DNA of 64,000 nucleotides from Paracoccus sp. (in: a-proteobacteria) (GTDB lineage: Bacteria; Pseudomonadota; Alphaproteobacteria; Rhodobacterales; Rhodobacteraceae). Position 1 is the stretch's first letter. Each line of letters begins with the position of its first letter. Shown here piece by piece: positions 18,840 through 27,308 of this stretch. The notes below the pieces were generated by a model. It had not been told where the DNA came from and searched no databases. It saw only the letters and a program-made list of their open reading frames with translations. The DNA is taken from positions 1 through 64,000 of the forward strand of contig NZ_JAUNTO010000001.1 of the NCBI RefSeq assembly GCF_030538655.1, in the 5' to 3' direction. A program made the position numbers and the translations under genes.

Positions 18840-19823
18840 CTAGCGGTCGTCAGAAGCGACAAAGGCTGCCCGACGCTCGAACCGGGTGCGGTGGCCACGC
18901 TGTTCCAGCCACTGCCGCGTCTGCGCCATGTGCTGAACGCCCTTTTCCCGCACCCAGTCCGAAAACAGCCGCACCGCCCGGCGCCCGGCATGCCGGTGCG
19001 GGCAGACGATCCAATAGGCGGGAAATTCGATCACTTCGAAGACCGTCGAAAACGGCACCAGATCGCCGCGGCGCAGCTCTTCAAAGGCTAGGGTCATGCT
19101 GTCGAGGATGATGCCGCCGTTATCCATCGCCATCTGGACCGACATGCTGGATCGGTCAAAGCGGCAGCGATAGCTCATGGACATGCCTTGCACGCCATTG
19201 CGCGGCAGCCAGTAGTCCCAACGGTAATAGGTCTTCACGCTGTCGATAAGGCTGGCATGGCGCAATTGCTCGCGCGGATCATCCGAAATCCGGCCCAGCT
19301 TTTCCAGATATGCGGGCGAGCACATCGGCAGGATAAGATCGTGGACGATACAATCGGTGTGCAGCCCTTCCCAATCGCCTTCGCCATAGCGCAGGTCCAT
19401 ATCGACGACCTCGGTATCGAATTCGGTAAAGCTGGGTGTCGCATCGACGCGGATATCCCATTCCGGCTGCAAACGGCAGAAATCGGCAAGGCGCGGCGCC
19501 AGCCAGCGCACGCCAAAGGACGGACTGACCCGAACCGAGAGGTTATGTGTCTCGCGCTGGCGGATGATAGCTGCGCGCACCTCGCGGATGGACTGGAATG
19601 CCTGCGACGTGGTCTGGAAAAGCCGCTCTCCGTCGATGGTCAGCCGCAGATGCCGCTTTTCCCGGTGGAACAGTTTAACCCCGAGGTTCTGTTCCAGCAG
19701 CCGGATCTGCTGGCTGACCGCCGAGGCCGAGACCTGCAATTCCTCTGCCGCGCGCATAACCCCTCCCAGCCGCGCGACGGCTTCGAAATGCACCATGGCG
19801 GAAAGCGGAAGATCCCCGATCAT
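18840..19823 (-). CDS. LysR-family transcriptional regulator (GcvA-like)
   Basis: Protein of 327 residues with an N-terminal winged helix-turn-helix (about residues 6-65, VMRAAEELQVSASAVSQQIR) and a periplasmic-binding-like effector domain of the GcvA subgroup. It converges on the TRAP/transketolase operon and is the only regulator near it, so it probably controls that operon, although the genes are not divergent as is usual for LysR. The C-terminal 30 residues are somewhat longer than usual and basic. Confidence 0.87.
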   Translation of the reverse strand: MIGDLPLSAMVHFEAVARLGGVMRAAEELQVSASAVSQQIRLLEQNLGVKLFHREKRHLRLTIDGERLFQTTSQAFQSIREVRAAIIRQRETHNLSVRVSPSFGVRWLAPRLADFCRLQPEWDIRVDATPSFTEFDTEVVDMDLRYGEGDWEGLHTDCIVHDLILPMCSPAYLEKLGRISDDPREQLRHASLIDSVKTYYRWDYWLPRNGVQGMSMSYRCRFDRSSMSVQMAMDNGGIILDSMTLAFEELRRGDLVPFSTVFEVIEFPAYWIVCPHRHAGRRAVRLFSDWVREKGVQHMAQTRQWLEQRGHRTRFERRAAFVASDDR

Positions 19824-20361
19824 GACCGAAGGTTATGAAGACCGGCTTAACAAATCAATAAGAATGAAATACGGTTAACACGCTCAGCGCCCTCGCGTTC
19901 AGGCCATGCTGCGCGATCAGAAACAGGCGCGAGACAAGGCATCGAACGACGATCGCCCGGCACTTTGGCGGGATCACACCCAGTCACCCCAAGGCGTCTC
20001 GCCGACCAACACCTTCTGCCAGCGCGCGCATTCCGGCAGATCCTCGGGTTCGATTACGGCCTTGCCCTGATCGGGATGTGGCGTAAAGCCCTTGCGCGCC
20101 CGACGCTGTTGCTTCTCATCCGAGGTCAAGACATTGGCGGCAAAGGTTTCCGCACTCGTGGCCCGAAGTAACAACTAGCCATAAGCTACGTATCGAAGCA
20201 TGCCCGCCAGTGTCGATTTGCCGTTGTTGTCGCTTGGATATTTAACCCCTTCGGTAACAATTACCTTATCAAAGCCAAATGGACTTACGCCTTCGATGCA
20301 TGCAACGTTGATCCTTAATAGTTTGTGTGGTGCGGCGGCGCTTGGCCACCGCATTCAGGTT
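19824..20361. other. Intergenic junction with possible decayed coding remnant
   Basis: This 540-bp gap lies between the LysR gene and the cytochrome gene. On the minus strand, about 20183-20340, a frame reads like a broken protein containing PSDNNGKSTLAGMLRY, which could be a nucleotide-binding loop but matches no family with confidence. A second short minus frame (19974-20174, 66 residues) is also unassigned. The stretch is AT-richer than its neighbours and may mark a former recombination point. Confidence 0.4.
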
Positions 20362-20991
20362 TCAGTTCTCAGCCCTCGCCGCATAGCCGTCGGCGACCGT
20401 GCCGATGGGATCGCAGTCGCTCATGCAGCGGGTGTTGTGGGTGTCGCCGATACTGGCGGTGAAGAAATTGCCGCGGTTGGGCATCTCGATCGCCGGCAGC
20501 GTTTCGGCATTTGCGACGAAATCATCCGGCACCAATTCGTTCAGATTGTAGATATAGGCGGCGACGGCATAGACCTCATCCGCGCTGAGCGATTGCGGAT
20601 TGTCTAGCGGCATCGCCCGGCGAACATAGTCGAAGATGATCGGCGCATAGGGATACATGCTGCCCGGCGTCAGAACGCGCGGGTCCTGATCCATGCTGCC
20701 GATCCCGCCGACCATGGTGCCGAACTGATAGCCCTCGCCGCCCCGCGCCTCGGGGCCGTGGCAGTGCATACAGGCCCGTTCATAGACCTCGGCACCCTCT
20801 GCCACGCTGCCCTGGCCGGGAGGCAGGTTGCCGCCGGTCGGGGTATGAATGGCGATGTTCCACAACGCCAGATCATCCTCGGAGATGTGATGGCCGAAAG
20901 CGGCATCGGGGCGGTCCGTCAGCGCATCGGCAAAGACAGGACCGGCCAAAAGCGCAGCGGCGGCAAGCGCGGCAAATTTAAGCGATGGCAT
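20362..20991 (-). CDS. c-type cytochrome subunit of a SoxC-like sulfite/sulfane dehydrogenase
   Basis: Protein of 209 residues with a signal peptide (about 1-21) and a single haem-binding motif CMHCH at residues 74-78. The frame is open further upstream but ATG 20991 has a GGAGGG site and gives a clean signal peptide. Its start overlaps the stop of the molybdoenzyme gene by 14 bp, so the two form a periplasmic enzyme in which this cytochrome accepts electrons from the molybdenum centre. Classical SoxD is a dihaem protein of nearly twice this length; this one is monohaem, like the partners of some sulfite dehydrogenases. Confidence 0.85.
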   Translation of the reverse strand: MPSLKFAALAAAALLAGPVFADALTDRPDAAFGHHISEDDLALWNIAIHTPTGGNLPPGQGSVAEGAEVYERACMHCHGPEARGGEGYQFGTMVGGIGSMDQDPRVLTPGSMYPYAPIIFDYVRRAMPLDNPQSLSADEVYAVAAYIYNLNELVPDDFVANAETLPAIEMPNRGNFFTASIGDTHNTRCMSDCDPIGTVADGYAARAEN

Positions 20992-22324
20992 TGGTAATCC
21001 CTCCGTTTTCATCGACGGCCCAAGGGAAGATGGCGTTGTTATGCTGCACAAAGCCGACGATTTCGCGCACCTCGGCCAGTTGCGCGGCGGTCGGTTGCAC
21101 ATAGCCGGTGCTGTCCTGCGCGCGGCTGGCGATGCGCGCGGGGCCACCGTCCCAGTTCCACCGGTAACGGAACCGGGTCAGGCATTTGTCCAGAACCGGG
21201 TCCTCCAGCGTTGCCTCGGTCCATGTGCGCCCGCCGTCCAGCGTGATGTCGACATGGGTGATCGTGCCAAGGCCGGACCAGGCAAAGCCGCGGATCTCGT
21301 AAAGGCCCGGACCGTTTAGCTGCATCCCGCCCGAGGGGCTGGTGATGACCGATTTGCACTCCATCTCCATCGAGAATTGCCGCCATTTGCCGCCCGGCAT
21401 CGGGTCGGTATAGCGCGCCGTCTCGCCCCGGATTTGCAGCGGCTCGTCGGTGACATAGATGCGGCGCAGCCATTTGACGCAGGTGTTGCCTTCCCACCCC
21501 GGAAAGAAGGCGCGCATCGGATAGCCCTGTTCAGCGCGTAGCATTTCGCCGTTCTGGCCATATAGCAGCAGCGCGTCATCCATCACCTTTTCAATCGGGA
21601 TGGACCGCAGATGGCCCGAGCCGTCGCCGCCCTCGAACACGACCCATTTCGCGCCCTCGGTCACGCCCGCCTCGTCCAGCAGCCAAGACAGCGGAACGCC
21701 GGTCCATTGCGCGCAGGACAACAGCCCGTGGCTTTGCTGCACCGTGGTCGAGCGGGGTTCGGCCCAATCGGTCAGCCCGTTGCCCGAGCATTCCATAAAG
21801 TGGAATTTCGACACCGAGGGATAGCGCAAGATGTCATCCATGCTGAACAGCAAGGGCTGGCGCACCATGCCGTGAATCGCCAGCCGGTGCTGTTCGGGGT
21901 CGATCTTGGCGATGCCGTTGTGGTGGCGTTCAAAGAACAGACCGTTGGGCGTGATGATCCCGTTCTGATGTTGCAGGGGCGACATGCTCCAATCAGACCA
22001 GTTCTGGCGGTTTACAAACACATCAGTGCGATGGCGCCGGACGTGATCTTCAAAGGAAATCGGCATCCCGTAATCGGTTTCGGGGATGGGATCGCCCATG
22101 ACCAGATTGCTTTTCGGCACCGGCAGCGGTTCTGCCCTCAGCGCGCCGGCCCCGGCCAAGGTCGCCCCCGCCAGCGTGGCCCCCGCGCCAAGAAACCGCC
22201 GCCGACCGGGCATCGTCAGCCGTTCGGGCGCAGGGGCGGGCGGGTGCGGCACGCCGTCGGGGTAGATCACATGCGCACCGGCCTTTGCGCTTGGCCGTGC
22301 GGGTATCGTCATCTTTGTGCTCAT
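20978..22324 (-). CDS. soxC: SoxC-like molybdopterin oxidoreductase (sulfite/sulfane dehydrogenase)
   Basis: Protein of 448 residues of the sulfite oxidase family, closest to SoxC. A twin-arginine signal (RRRFLGAG, about residue 41) sends the folded protein to the periplasm. The molybdenum ligand is Cys179 in FHFMECSGNG, and the C-terminal dimerisation domain is present. It oxidises sulfite or protein-bound sulfane, passing electrons to the cytochrome encoded next. There are no soxXYZAB genes here, so it more likely disposes of sulfite released by organosulfur breakdown than works in thiosulfate oxidation. It lies downstream of a DmoA-like monooxygenase and an MFS transporter on the same strand. 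Confidence 0.87.
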   Translation of the reverse strand: MSTKMTIPARPSAKAGAHVIYPDGVPHPPAPAPERLTMPGRRRFLGAGATLAGATLAGAGALRAEPLPVPKSNLVMGDPIPETDYGMPISFEDHVRRHRTDVFVNRQNWSDWSMSPLQHQNGIITPNGLFFERHHNGIAKIDPEQHRLAIHGMVRQPLLFSMDDILRYPSVSKFHFMECSGNGLTDWAEPRSTTVQQSHGLLSCAQWTGVPLSWLLDEAGVTEGAKWVVFEGGDGSGHLRSIPIEKVMDDALLLYGQNGEMLRAEQGYPMRAFFPGWEGNTCVKWLRRIYVTDEPLQIRGETARYTDPMPGGKWRQFSMEMECKSVITSPSGGMQLNGPGLYEIRGFAWSGLGTITHVDITLDGGRTWTEATLEDPVLDKCLTRFRYRWNWDGGPARIASRAQDSTGYVQPTAAQLAEVREIVGFVQHNNAIFPWAVDENGGITNAIA

Positions 22325-22407
22325 TGCTTTCCTCCCATCATTTAAGACAGATTGCTAGAAGTGAGAATAAAGCGACAGAAAATTCTCATTCTTCGATCTG
22401 GCGGCTG

Positions 22408-23643
22408 CTATCGCCGCCCATGCGCGATCTGCAAGCTTTCCGGCAGGCGGCGAAGCCGCAGCACGGCGATGGTGCCGATAATCGGCCCTGGAATCAGGGC
22501 AAGAAACGCCCATCGCCAGCCGTCCATGGCATCCGCCACCAAAGGCAAAATCTGGATGGACACGATGGTGATCAGAAAGCCGATGCCCATTTGCATGGCC
22601 AGTGCGGTGCCGACCAGATGCTTGTCGGCCACCTCTGTCACCATGGCGGAAAACTGTGCCGAATCCCCGATCACCGAGGCGCCCCAAATCACCACGATCA
22701 CCATGAATAGCCACAGAGGCCCGGTGAAGGTCAGCCCCAGCAGCAGTGCACAGGTGCCAGAGGTCATCATCATCCCGGCGGTCGTCAGCGTCCGTCCAAA
22801 GCGATCCGCCAGCACACCGCCCGCAATCGCGCCGATGACCCCCGCCGCGATGGCGATAAAGACGATCAGCGAAGCAATGCGGCCCGGCGATTCGATCCCG
22901 ACATTCGGCAGCATGTGTTGCGTATAGACCAGCAGCCATGCCCACATCGCATAAAGTTCCCACATATGGCCGAAATAGCCCATATTCGCCAAGGCAACGG
23001 GGCGGCTGCGAAATACGCGGGCAGCTTGGCGCAGATCAAAGGTGGCGCGGCTGTAGGGATAGGGGCCTTCGCGCAGCGTCAGCAGAAAGACCGCCGCGCC
23101 CGCGACCGAAATCGCCGCCGAGGCCAGCAGGACGACGCGCCAATCGACCGCCGATGTGACCGATCTGACCAGATGCGGCATGGCCGAACCCAGCGTCAGA
23201 CCACCGATCACCAGCCCCATCGCAAAGCCGCGCCCCCGCACGAACCATGTCGTCGTCAGCTTCATTGCGGGCGGGTAAACCAGCGCCAGCGAAAACCCTG
23301 TCAAAAATCGCAGCACCATCGCGCCTTCGGGTGAGCCGACAATCACAACCAGAAAGGTGAACAGCCCCGCCAGCGCCGCGCCGATGGCCATCAGGCGGAT
23401 CGGCGGGACAATATCGGCGAGGTTGATAAAGCTCATTCCCAAGGCGCCGACCACGAATCCCGCCTGAACACCATTGGTCAGGACCGCCGACATACCGGGC
23501 GACAAGTCCCACATGGCCCGCAATTCGGGAAGGACGGCCGTTGCCGAAAACCACGGTGTCATCGAACAGATCACCCCAACGCAGATCAGCGCGAGCATCG
23601 TAAAACGCTCGCCCGTATCCTGTTCGGCATATTCGGAAACCAT
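22408..23643 (-). CDS. Major facilitator superfamily transporter
   Basis: Protein of 411 residues with 12 predicted membrane helices and the MFS loop motif GGVLADRFGRTL between helices 8 and 9. The start MVSEYAEQ at 23643 is preceded by a GGGGAGGA site; an upstream in-frame ATG at 23682 is less likely. It lies between the monooxygenase and SoxC-like genes with gaps of 62 and 83 bp, so it probably moves the organic substrate or a sulfur product. The substrate cannot be read from sequence. Confidence 0.88.
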   Translation of the reverse strand: MVSEYAEQDTGERFTMLALICVGVICSMTPWFSATAVLPELRAMWDLSPGMSAVLTNGVQAGFVVGALGMSFINLADIVPPIRLMAIGAALAGLFTFLVVIVGSPEGAMVLRFLTGFSLALVYPPAMKLTTTWFVRGRGFAMGLVIGGLTLGSAMPHLVRSVTSAVDWRVVLLASAAISVAGAAVFLLTLREGPYPYSRATFDLRQAARVFRSRPVALANMGYFGHMWELYAMWAWLLVYTQHMLPNVGIESPGRIASLIVFIAIAAGVIGAIAGGVLADRFGRTLTTAGMMMTSGTCALLLGLTFTGPLWLFMVIVVIWGASVIGDSAQFSAMVTEVADKHLVGTALAMQMGIGFLITIVSIQILPLVADAMDGWRWAFLALIPGPIIGTIAVLRLRRLPESLQIAHGRR

Positions 23644-23705
23644 CACCGCCGTTCCTCCCCTTTTGTTGGGCGCCCCGGCCAATGGCCAGGGCGCCCCAGA
23701 CGCAC

Positions 23706-25226
23706 TCAGACCGTCGCTTTGACCTTGCTCTTGTCGGCGGCCTTTTTGGTATCGCGAGCCTTGGCGCCACCGGATTTGGCACTGGCCGTCGGCTGGTCCA
23801 TTTCGTATTTCGCCGGTTTGCTCATGTCCGCGACGCTTTTCTTGCCCGCATAGGATCCGCGGATCTGCGAAGCGGGATGCGCGTCTTCGGTATAGGGCGT
23901 GGGTGTGCCGACCAGCTTTTCGCGAAAGGTGCCGGGCTTGTATTCGGTCTGCACCCGGCCCCGCTTGCGCAGTTCCGGCACAACATAATCGATGAAATCC
24001 GAGGTCGTGCCGGGCGTGATCGCATAGGCAAGGTTGAACCCGTCCACGCCGCCCTCATCGACCCAGCGTTCCAACTCGTCCGCGACCTTTTGCGGTCCGC
24101 CGACCAGAACCGGGCCAAGCCCGCCGATGCTGCGGCGCCGGATCACCTCGCGCACGGTCCATTTATGATCGCCCCCATCGGCCATCAGCGATGCCAGCGT
24201 GGTGCGCAGACTGTCATTGGCCACCGCCTGCAACGGCTCGTCCGGGTCCAGCTCGGAAAAATCAATACCGGTCCAGCCGCCGAACAGGGCCATCATCCCT
24301 TCGGGCTGAACATAGGTCAGGTATTCCTCGAACTTGGCCTCGGCGGCCTCATCCGTGGCGCCGGTGATGACGGTCAGCAGGGCAAAGGTCTTGATCGCAT
24401 CGCGGTCGCGGCCAGCGGCCTCGGTTTCGTCCTTGATCGCGGTGGTCAGCTTTTTGGCCGATTCCGGCCCCGTCGCCAGAATGAACATCGCCTCGGCATG
24501 TTTGGTGGCGAACTGGCGACCCCGGCCCGAGGCGCCCGCCTGGAAGATGACCGGGGTGCGCTGCGGCGACGGCTCGCACAGATGGAAACCTGGGACGTTG
24601 AAATACTTGCCCTCATGTTCGATCGGGTGAACCTTGGCCGGATTGGTGAAAACTCCGGTTTCCTTGTTGCGTTCAACCGCGCCATCCTCCCAGCTGCCTT
24701 CCCACAGCTTATACATCACCTCCATATATTCGTCGGCGATGTCATAGCGTTCGTCATGGCCGATCTGCTGATCCATGCCGACATTGCGTGCGGCGCTGTT
24801 CAGATAAGAGGACACGACGTTCCACGCCACCCGGCCCTTGGTCAGATGATCCAGCGTCGAAAGCCGCCGGGCCAGCAGATAGGGCTGTTCAAAGGTTACG
24901 GCGGCGGTGATGCCAAATCCGACATGTTCGGTCACAGCCGCCATCGCCGAAATCGCGCCGAACGGATCGTTCACCGGCACCTGCGTGCCATCGCGCAGCG
25001 CCGCCTCGGCCGAGCCGCGATAGACGTCATAGACACCGACCACATCTGCAATGAACAGCGTGTCGAAGAAGCCGCGCTCAAGCTCTTTGGCCAGATTGGT
25101 CCAATATTCGATGTCGTTATAGCGCGACGCCTGGCTTTCAGGGTGCCGCCATGTGCCTGCCGACTGATGCCCGACACAGGTCATGTCGAACGCATTGAGA
25201 ATAATTCTCTTCTTGGCCTCGGCCAT
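23706..25226 (-). CDS. dmoA: FMNH2-dependent monooxygenase, dimethylsulfide-monooxygenase-like (NtaA/SnaA/DszA family)
   Basis: Protein of 506 residues, a luciferase-like flavin monooxygenase of the NtaA/SnaA/DszA/DmoA family. From memory, the N-terminal half (NAFDMTCVGHQSAGTWRHP, then VVGVYDVYRGSAE) looks very close to DmoA of Hyphomicrobium sulfonivorans, which splits dimethylsulfide to methanethiol and formaldehyde; this was not aligned. The start at 25226 has a strong GGAGGAGGAA site. It needs reduced FMN, and the operon encodes a flavin reductase and a (broken) riboflavin kinase just upstream. The last 48 residues form a lysine- and alanine-rich tail not usual for the family. Other substrates (sulfones, sulfonates, aminopolycarboxylates) remain possible. 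Confidence 0.8.
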   Translation of the reverse strand: MAEAKKRIILNAFDMTCVGHQSAGTWRHPESQASRYNDIEYWTNLAKELERGFFDTLFIADVVGVYDVYRGSAEAALRDGTQVPVNDPFGAISAMAAVTEHVGFGITAAVTFEQPYLLARRLSTLDHLTKGRVAWNVVSSYLNSAARNVGMDQQIGHDERYDIADEYMEVMYKLWEGSWEDGAVERNKETGVFTNPAKVHPIEHEGKYFNVPGFHLCEPSPQRTPVIFQAGASGRGRQFATKHAEAMFILATGPESAKKLTTAIKDETEAAGRDRDAIKTFALLTVITGATDEAAEAKFEEYLTYVQPEGMMALFGGWTGIDFSELDPDEPLQAVANDSLRTTLASLMADGGDHKWTVREVIRRRSIGGLGPVLVGGPQKVADELERWVDEGGVDGFNLAYAITPGTTSDFIDYVVPELRKRGRVQTEYKPGTFREKLVGTPTPYTEDAHPASQIRGSYAGKKSVADMSKPAKYEMDQPTASAKSGGAKARDTKKAADKSKVKATV

Positions 25227-25293
25227 TTCTTCCTCCTCCATGTATGTCTGTGTATTGTCAGCGCGCGATGGCGGACGATCCGCCGGGCGCTTG

Positions 25294-25846
25294 TCAGGCG
25301 AAGGCCCCGCCCTCCAGCAGAGCAGCCAACCTGTTTTCGCCGCTGTCCATGGCGTCCGCGTGGTTATGGCGCGGCGCGTTGGATGCGCTTTCCGTCCGGT
25401 GCCGGGTGACGCGCCGGGTTTCCTGAATGTCCCGTCCGATCTGAACCATCATCGCCTCGATCGACGAGAAGGCTTCTTCGGGGCGCAGATAGCTGACGAA
25501 TTCCACCGTCAGTTGACGTCCATAAAGGTCGCCCTTGAAGTCCAGCAAATGCACCTCAAGCAGCGGCGCGCCATCGTCGAAATGTGGGCGCGTTCCCCAA
25601 GAGGCCGCCCCGGCCCCGACACGACCGCCGTATTCGACCAGCACGGCATAAAACGCCGTAACGCAATTGCGCTTCGTCCGGCAAAGCGATGTTCGCGGTG
25701 GGAATGCCCAGCTGCCGACCCAGTTTGTTGCCGTGGATCACCCGACCGGATCGTTTCAGATGATCACGCTTTCTGTGCTGACCAAAGAATGCCGGACAGA
25801 TCATCTGCGCGCAGGCGGACACAAAACGGGCGCTGTGGGTGTTCAT
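25294..25846 (-). pseudogene. Stand-alone riboflavin kinase domain, broken by a one-base frameshift
   Basis: Two overlapping minus-strand frames together encode one riboflavin kinase domain of about 183 residues: the first supplies GNKLGRQLGIPTANIALPDE with the PTAN motif, the second supplies LVEYGG through LEVHLLDFKGDLYGRQLTVE. The break is in an A-run at 25650-25653 (TTTT in the coding sense): with three bases the sequence would read YGVYAVLVEYGG, as expected. It lacks the FAD-synthetase domain of RibF, so the intact enzyme would make FMN only. It lies 12 bp after the flavin reductase and 67 bp before the monooxygenase, a clear FMN-supply role. A sequencing error in the homopolymer is possible. 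Confidence 0.8.
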
Positions 25847-25858
25847 GGCTGTTTTCCC

Positions 25859-26395
25859 TCAGGAAATGCTGTGAAGGTGGCAGTATTTCGCGTCGTGATA
25901 CATCAGCGGCAACATGCCGGATGCACCGGCATCGACGACCCTGCCGATGAATAGGGTATGGGTGCCGACCTCGTAAACCTGATCAACGACGCAATCGAGA
26001 TGGGCGGCAACACCAGCCAAAACCGGGATACCGCGTTCCGTAACACGATGATCGATTTCTGCGAATTGATCGTCCCCTTTGCCCGAAAAATGTGCCGCAA
26101 CTTCGTTTTGGTTCTCGGCCAGAATATTCACCGCAAAACCACTTTTCTTGGAAATATGCGCGTGAGTCCGGGCGCTGCGATTGACAGCGATCAAAAGCGT
26201 CGCAGGCTCGGCGCAAACGCTGCATACTGCCGTTGCCGTGAACCCATACAGCTTGCCTTCGTTTTCGGTGCTGATCACGGTCACGGTCCCGGCCAGCGCG
26301 CGCATCGTCTGGCGAAAGGTGTCAGCGGTGATGCAGTCGCCCTGGGTCGGGACAGCTATGATCTTTTCCTGTGCGGTCATGGAGAGATCCTTCAT
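25859..26395 (-). CDS. Flavin reductase (FMN-binding split-barrel family)
   Basis: Protein of 178 residues of the HpaC/DmoB/NtaB-type flavin reductase family, with FRQTMRALAGTVTVIST at about residue 27 and GFTATAVCSVCAEPATLLIAVN following. Start at 26395 is preceded by GGGAG; the frame is open to 26458 but that part overlaps the preceding gene. It would reduce FMN with NADH for the monooxygenase encoded two positions downstream. The family usually forms two-component systems with NtaA/DmoA-type enzymes, which agrees with the neighbours. Confidence 0.9.
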   Translation of the reverse strand: MKDLSMTAQEKIIAVPTQGDCITADTFRQTMRALAGTVTVISTENEGKLYGFTATAVCSVCAEPATLLIAVNRSARTHAHISKKSGFAVNILAENQNEVAAHFSGKGDDQFAEIDHRVTERGIPVLAGVAAHLDCVVDQVYEVGTHTLFIGRVVDAGASGMLPLMYHDAKYCHLHSIS

Positions 26396-26411
26396 ACTTT
26401 GCTCCCGGCTG

Positions 26412-27016
26412 TCAGCCGTGTGCGGTGGATTGCACGAATGACGATACGTAATCGACAAGCGACTCGACCGTGCCGATGCGCAGGCCGTGCCGCCGGGCGA
26501 AGATGATGAGATCGTCGCGCCGCGACATGGTGCCGTCGTCGTTCATTATCTCGCAGATGACAGCGGCGGCCCGGCAACCGGCAAGGGTTACCACGTCCAC
26601 CGAAGCCTCGGTATGCCCGTCCCTTTCCAGCAAGCCGCCACGTCGTGCGATCAGCGGAAAGACATGGCCGGGCGATGCGATCCGATCCCGTCCGTTTGGG
26701 CCAATCGCGGCAGCTATGGTTATCGCCCGGTCAGCGGCCGAAATACCGGTCGTGATACCTTCGGCGGCCTCGATGGATTGTGTAAAGGCCGTCTCGCGAT
26801 GGCTCTGGCCGGTCCGGGGCACCACCGAAAGACCCAGTTGCTCGGCGATGCTGTGATGCAGGGCGAGGCAGATCAGGCCGCGGCATTCCCGCGCCATGAA
26901 AGTGATGATCTCGGGACTGGCGAATTCTGCGGGAATGATGCAAGGACCTGCGAGATCAAAAGCCCGGTTCGTGAACCCTCTTGCGGGCTTCCGTTCACTG
27001 CGACGACCGAGAACAT
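26412..27016 (-). pseudogene. ribB: ribB remnant (DHBP synthase) joined to the start of an FMN reductase gene
   Basis: The minus strand from about 26960 to 26412 encodes most of 3,4-dihydroxy-2-butanone-4-phosphate synthase (AEFASPEIITFMARECRG, then GHVFPLIARRGGLLERDGH). The first 35 or so residues, which carry the acidic metal-binding loop of RibB, are missing. In their place is a different reading frame starting at ATG 27016 with a GGGAGGG site, reading MFSVVAVNGSPQEGSRTGLL, which looks like the N-terminus of an NADPH-dependent FMN reductase. That frame runs into ribB out of phase and stops at 26873. The simplest reading is an internal deletion joining two flavin genes. The ribB part is unlikely to make an active enzyme. 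Confidence 0.65.
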
Positions 27017-27308
27017 TCCACCCTCCCCTGTGCTTGCCCCTCTCGTCAGCATGTGAGCAAAATTCCCACAAAACAAGAAAATTATTTACGATTTTGTCGC
27101 TTAATGATAATCTTGATTAGTGACTTTATTTCAAAGTGTTGCGTAACTTTCTGCGCTGCGGCTTTGCGATTTTTCGCCAGAACCAAGACCTTTTGGGGAT
27201 CACCAAAGCGCGGGCGATTTTCGAGCCGAAAGCCGCCATACGACCCCGATCAAAGTATGAGAGACGGATCGCGAAAATGGACAGAAATCCCAGTCAGAGG
27301 AGAAGAGG
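27017..27308. promoter_or_regulatory. AT-rich divergent promoter region
   Basis: This 290-bp gap separates the minus-strand flavin/monooxygenase operon from the plus-strand FMN reductase. A clearly AT-rich core at about 27060-27140 should carry both promoters. No operator could be identified by eye. Confidence 0.4.
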
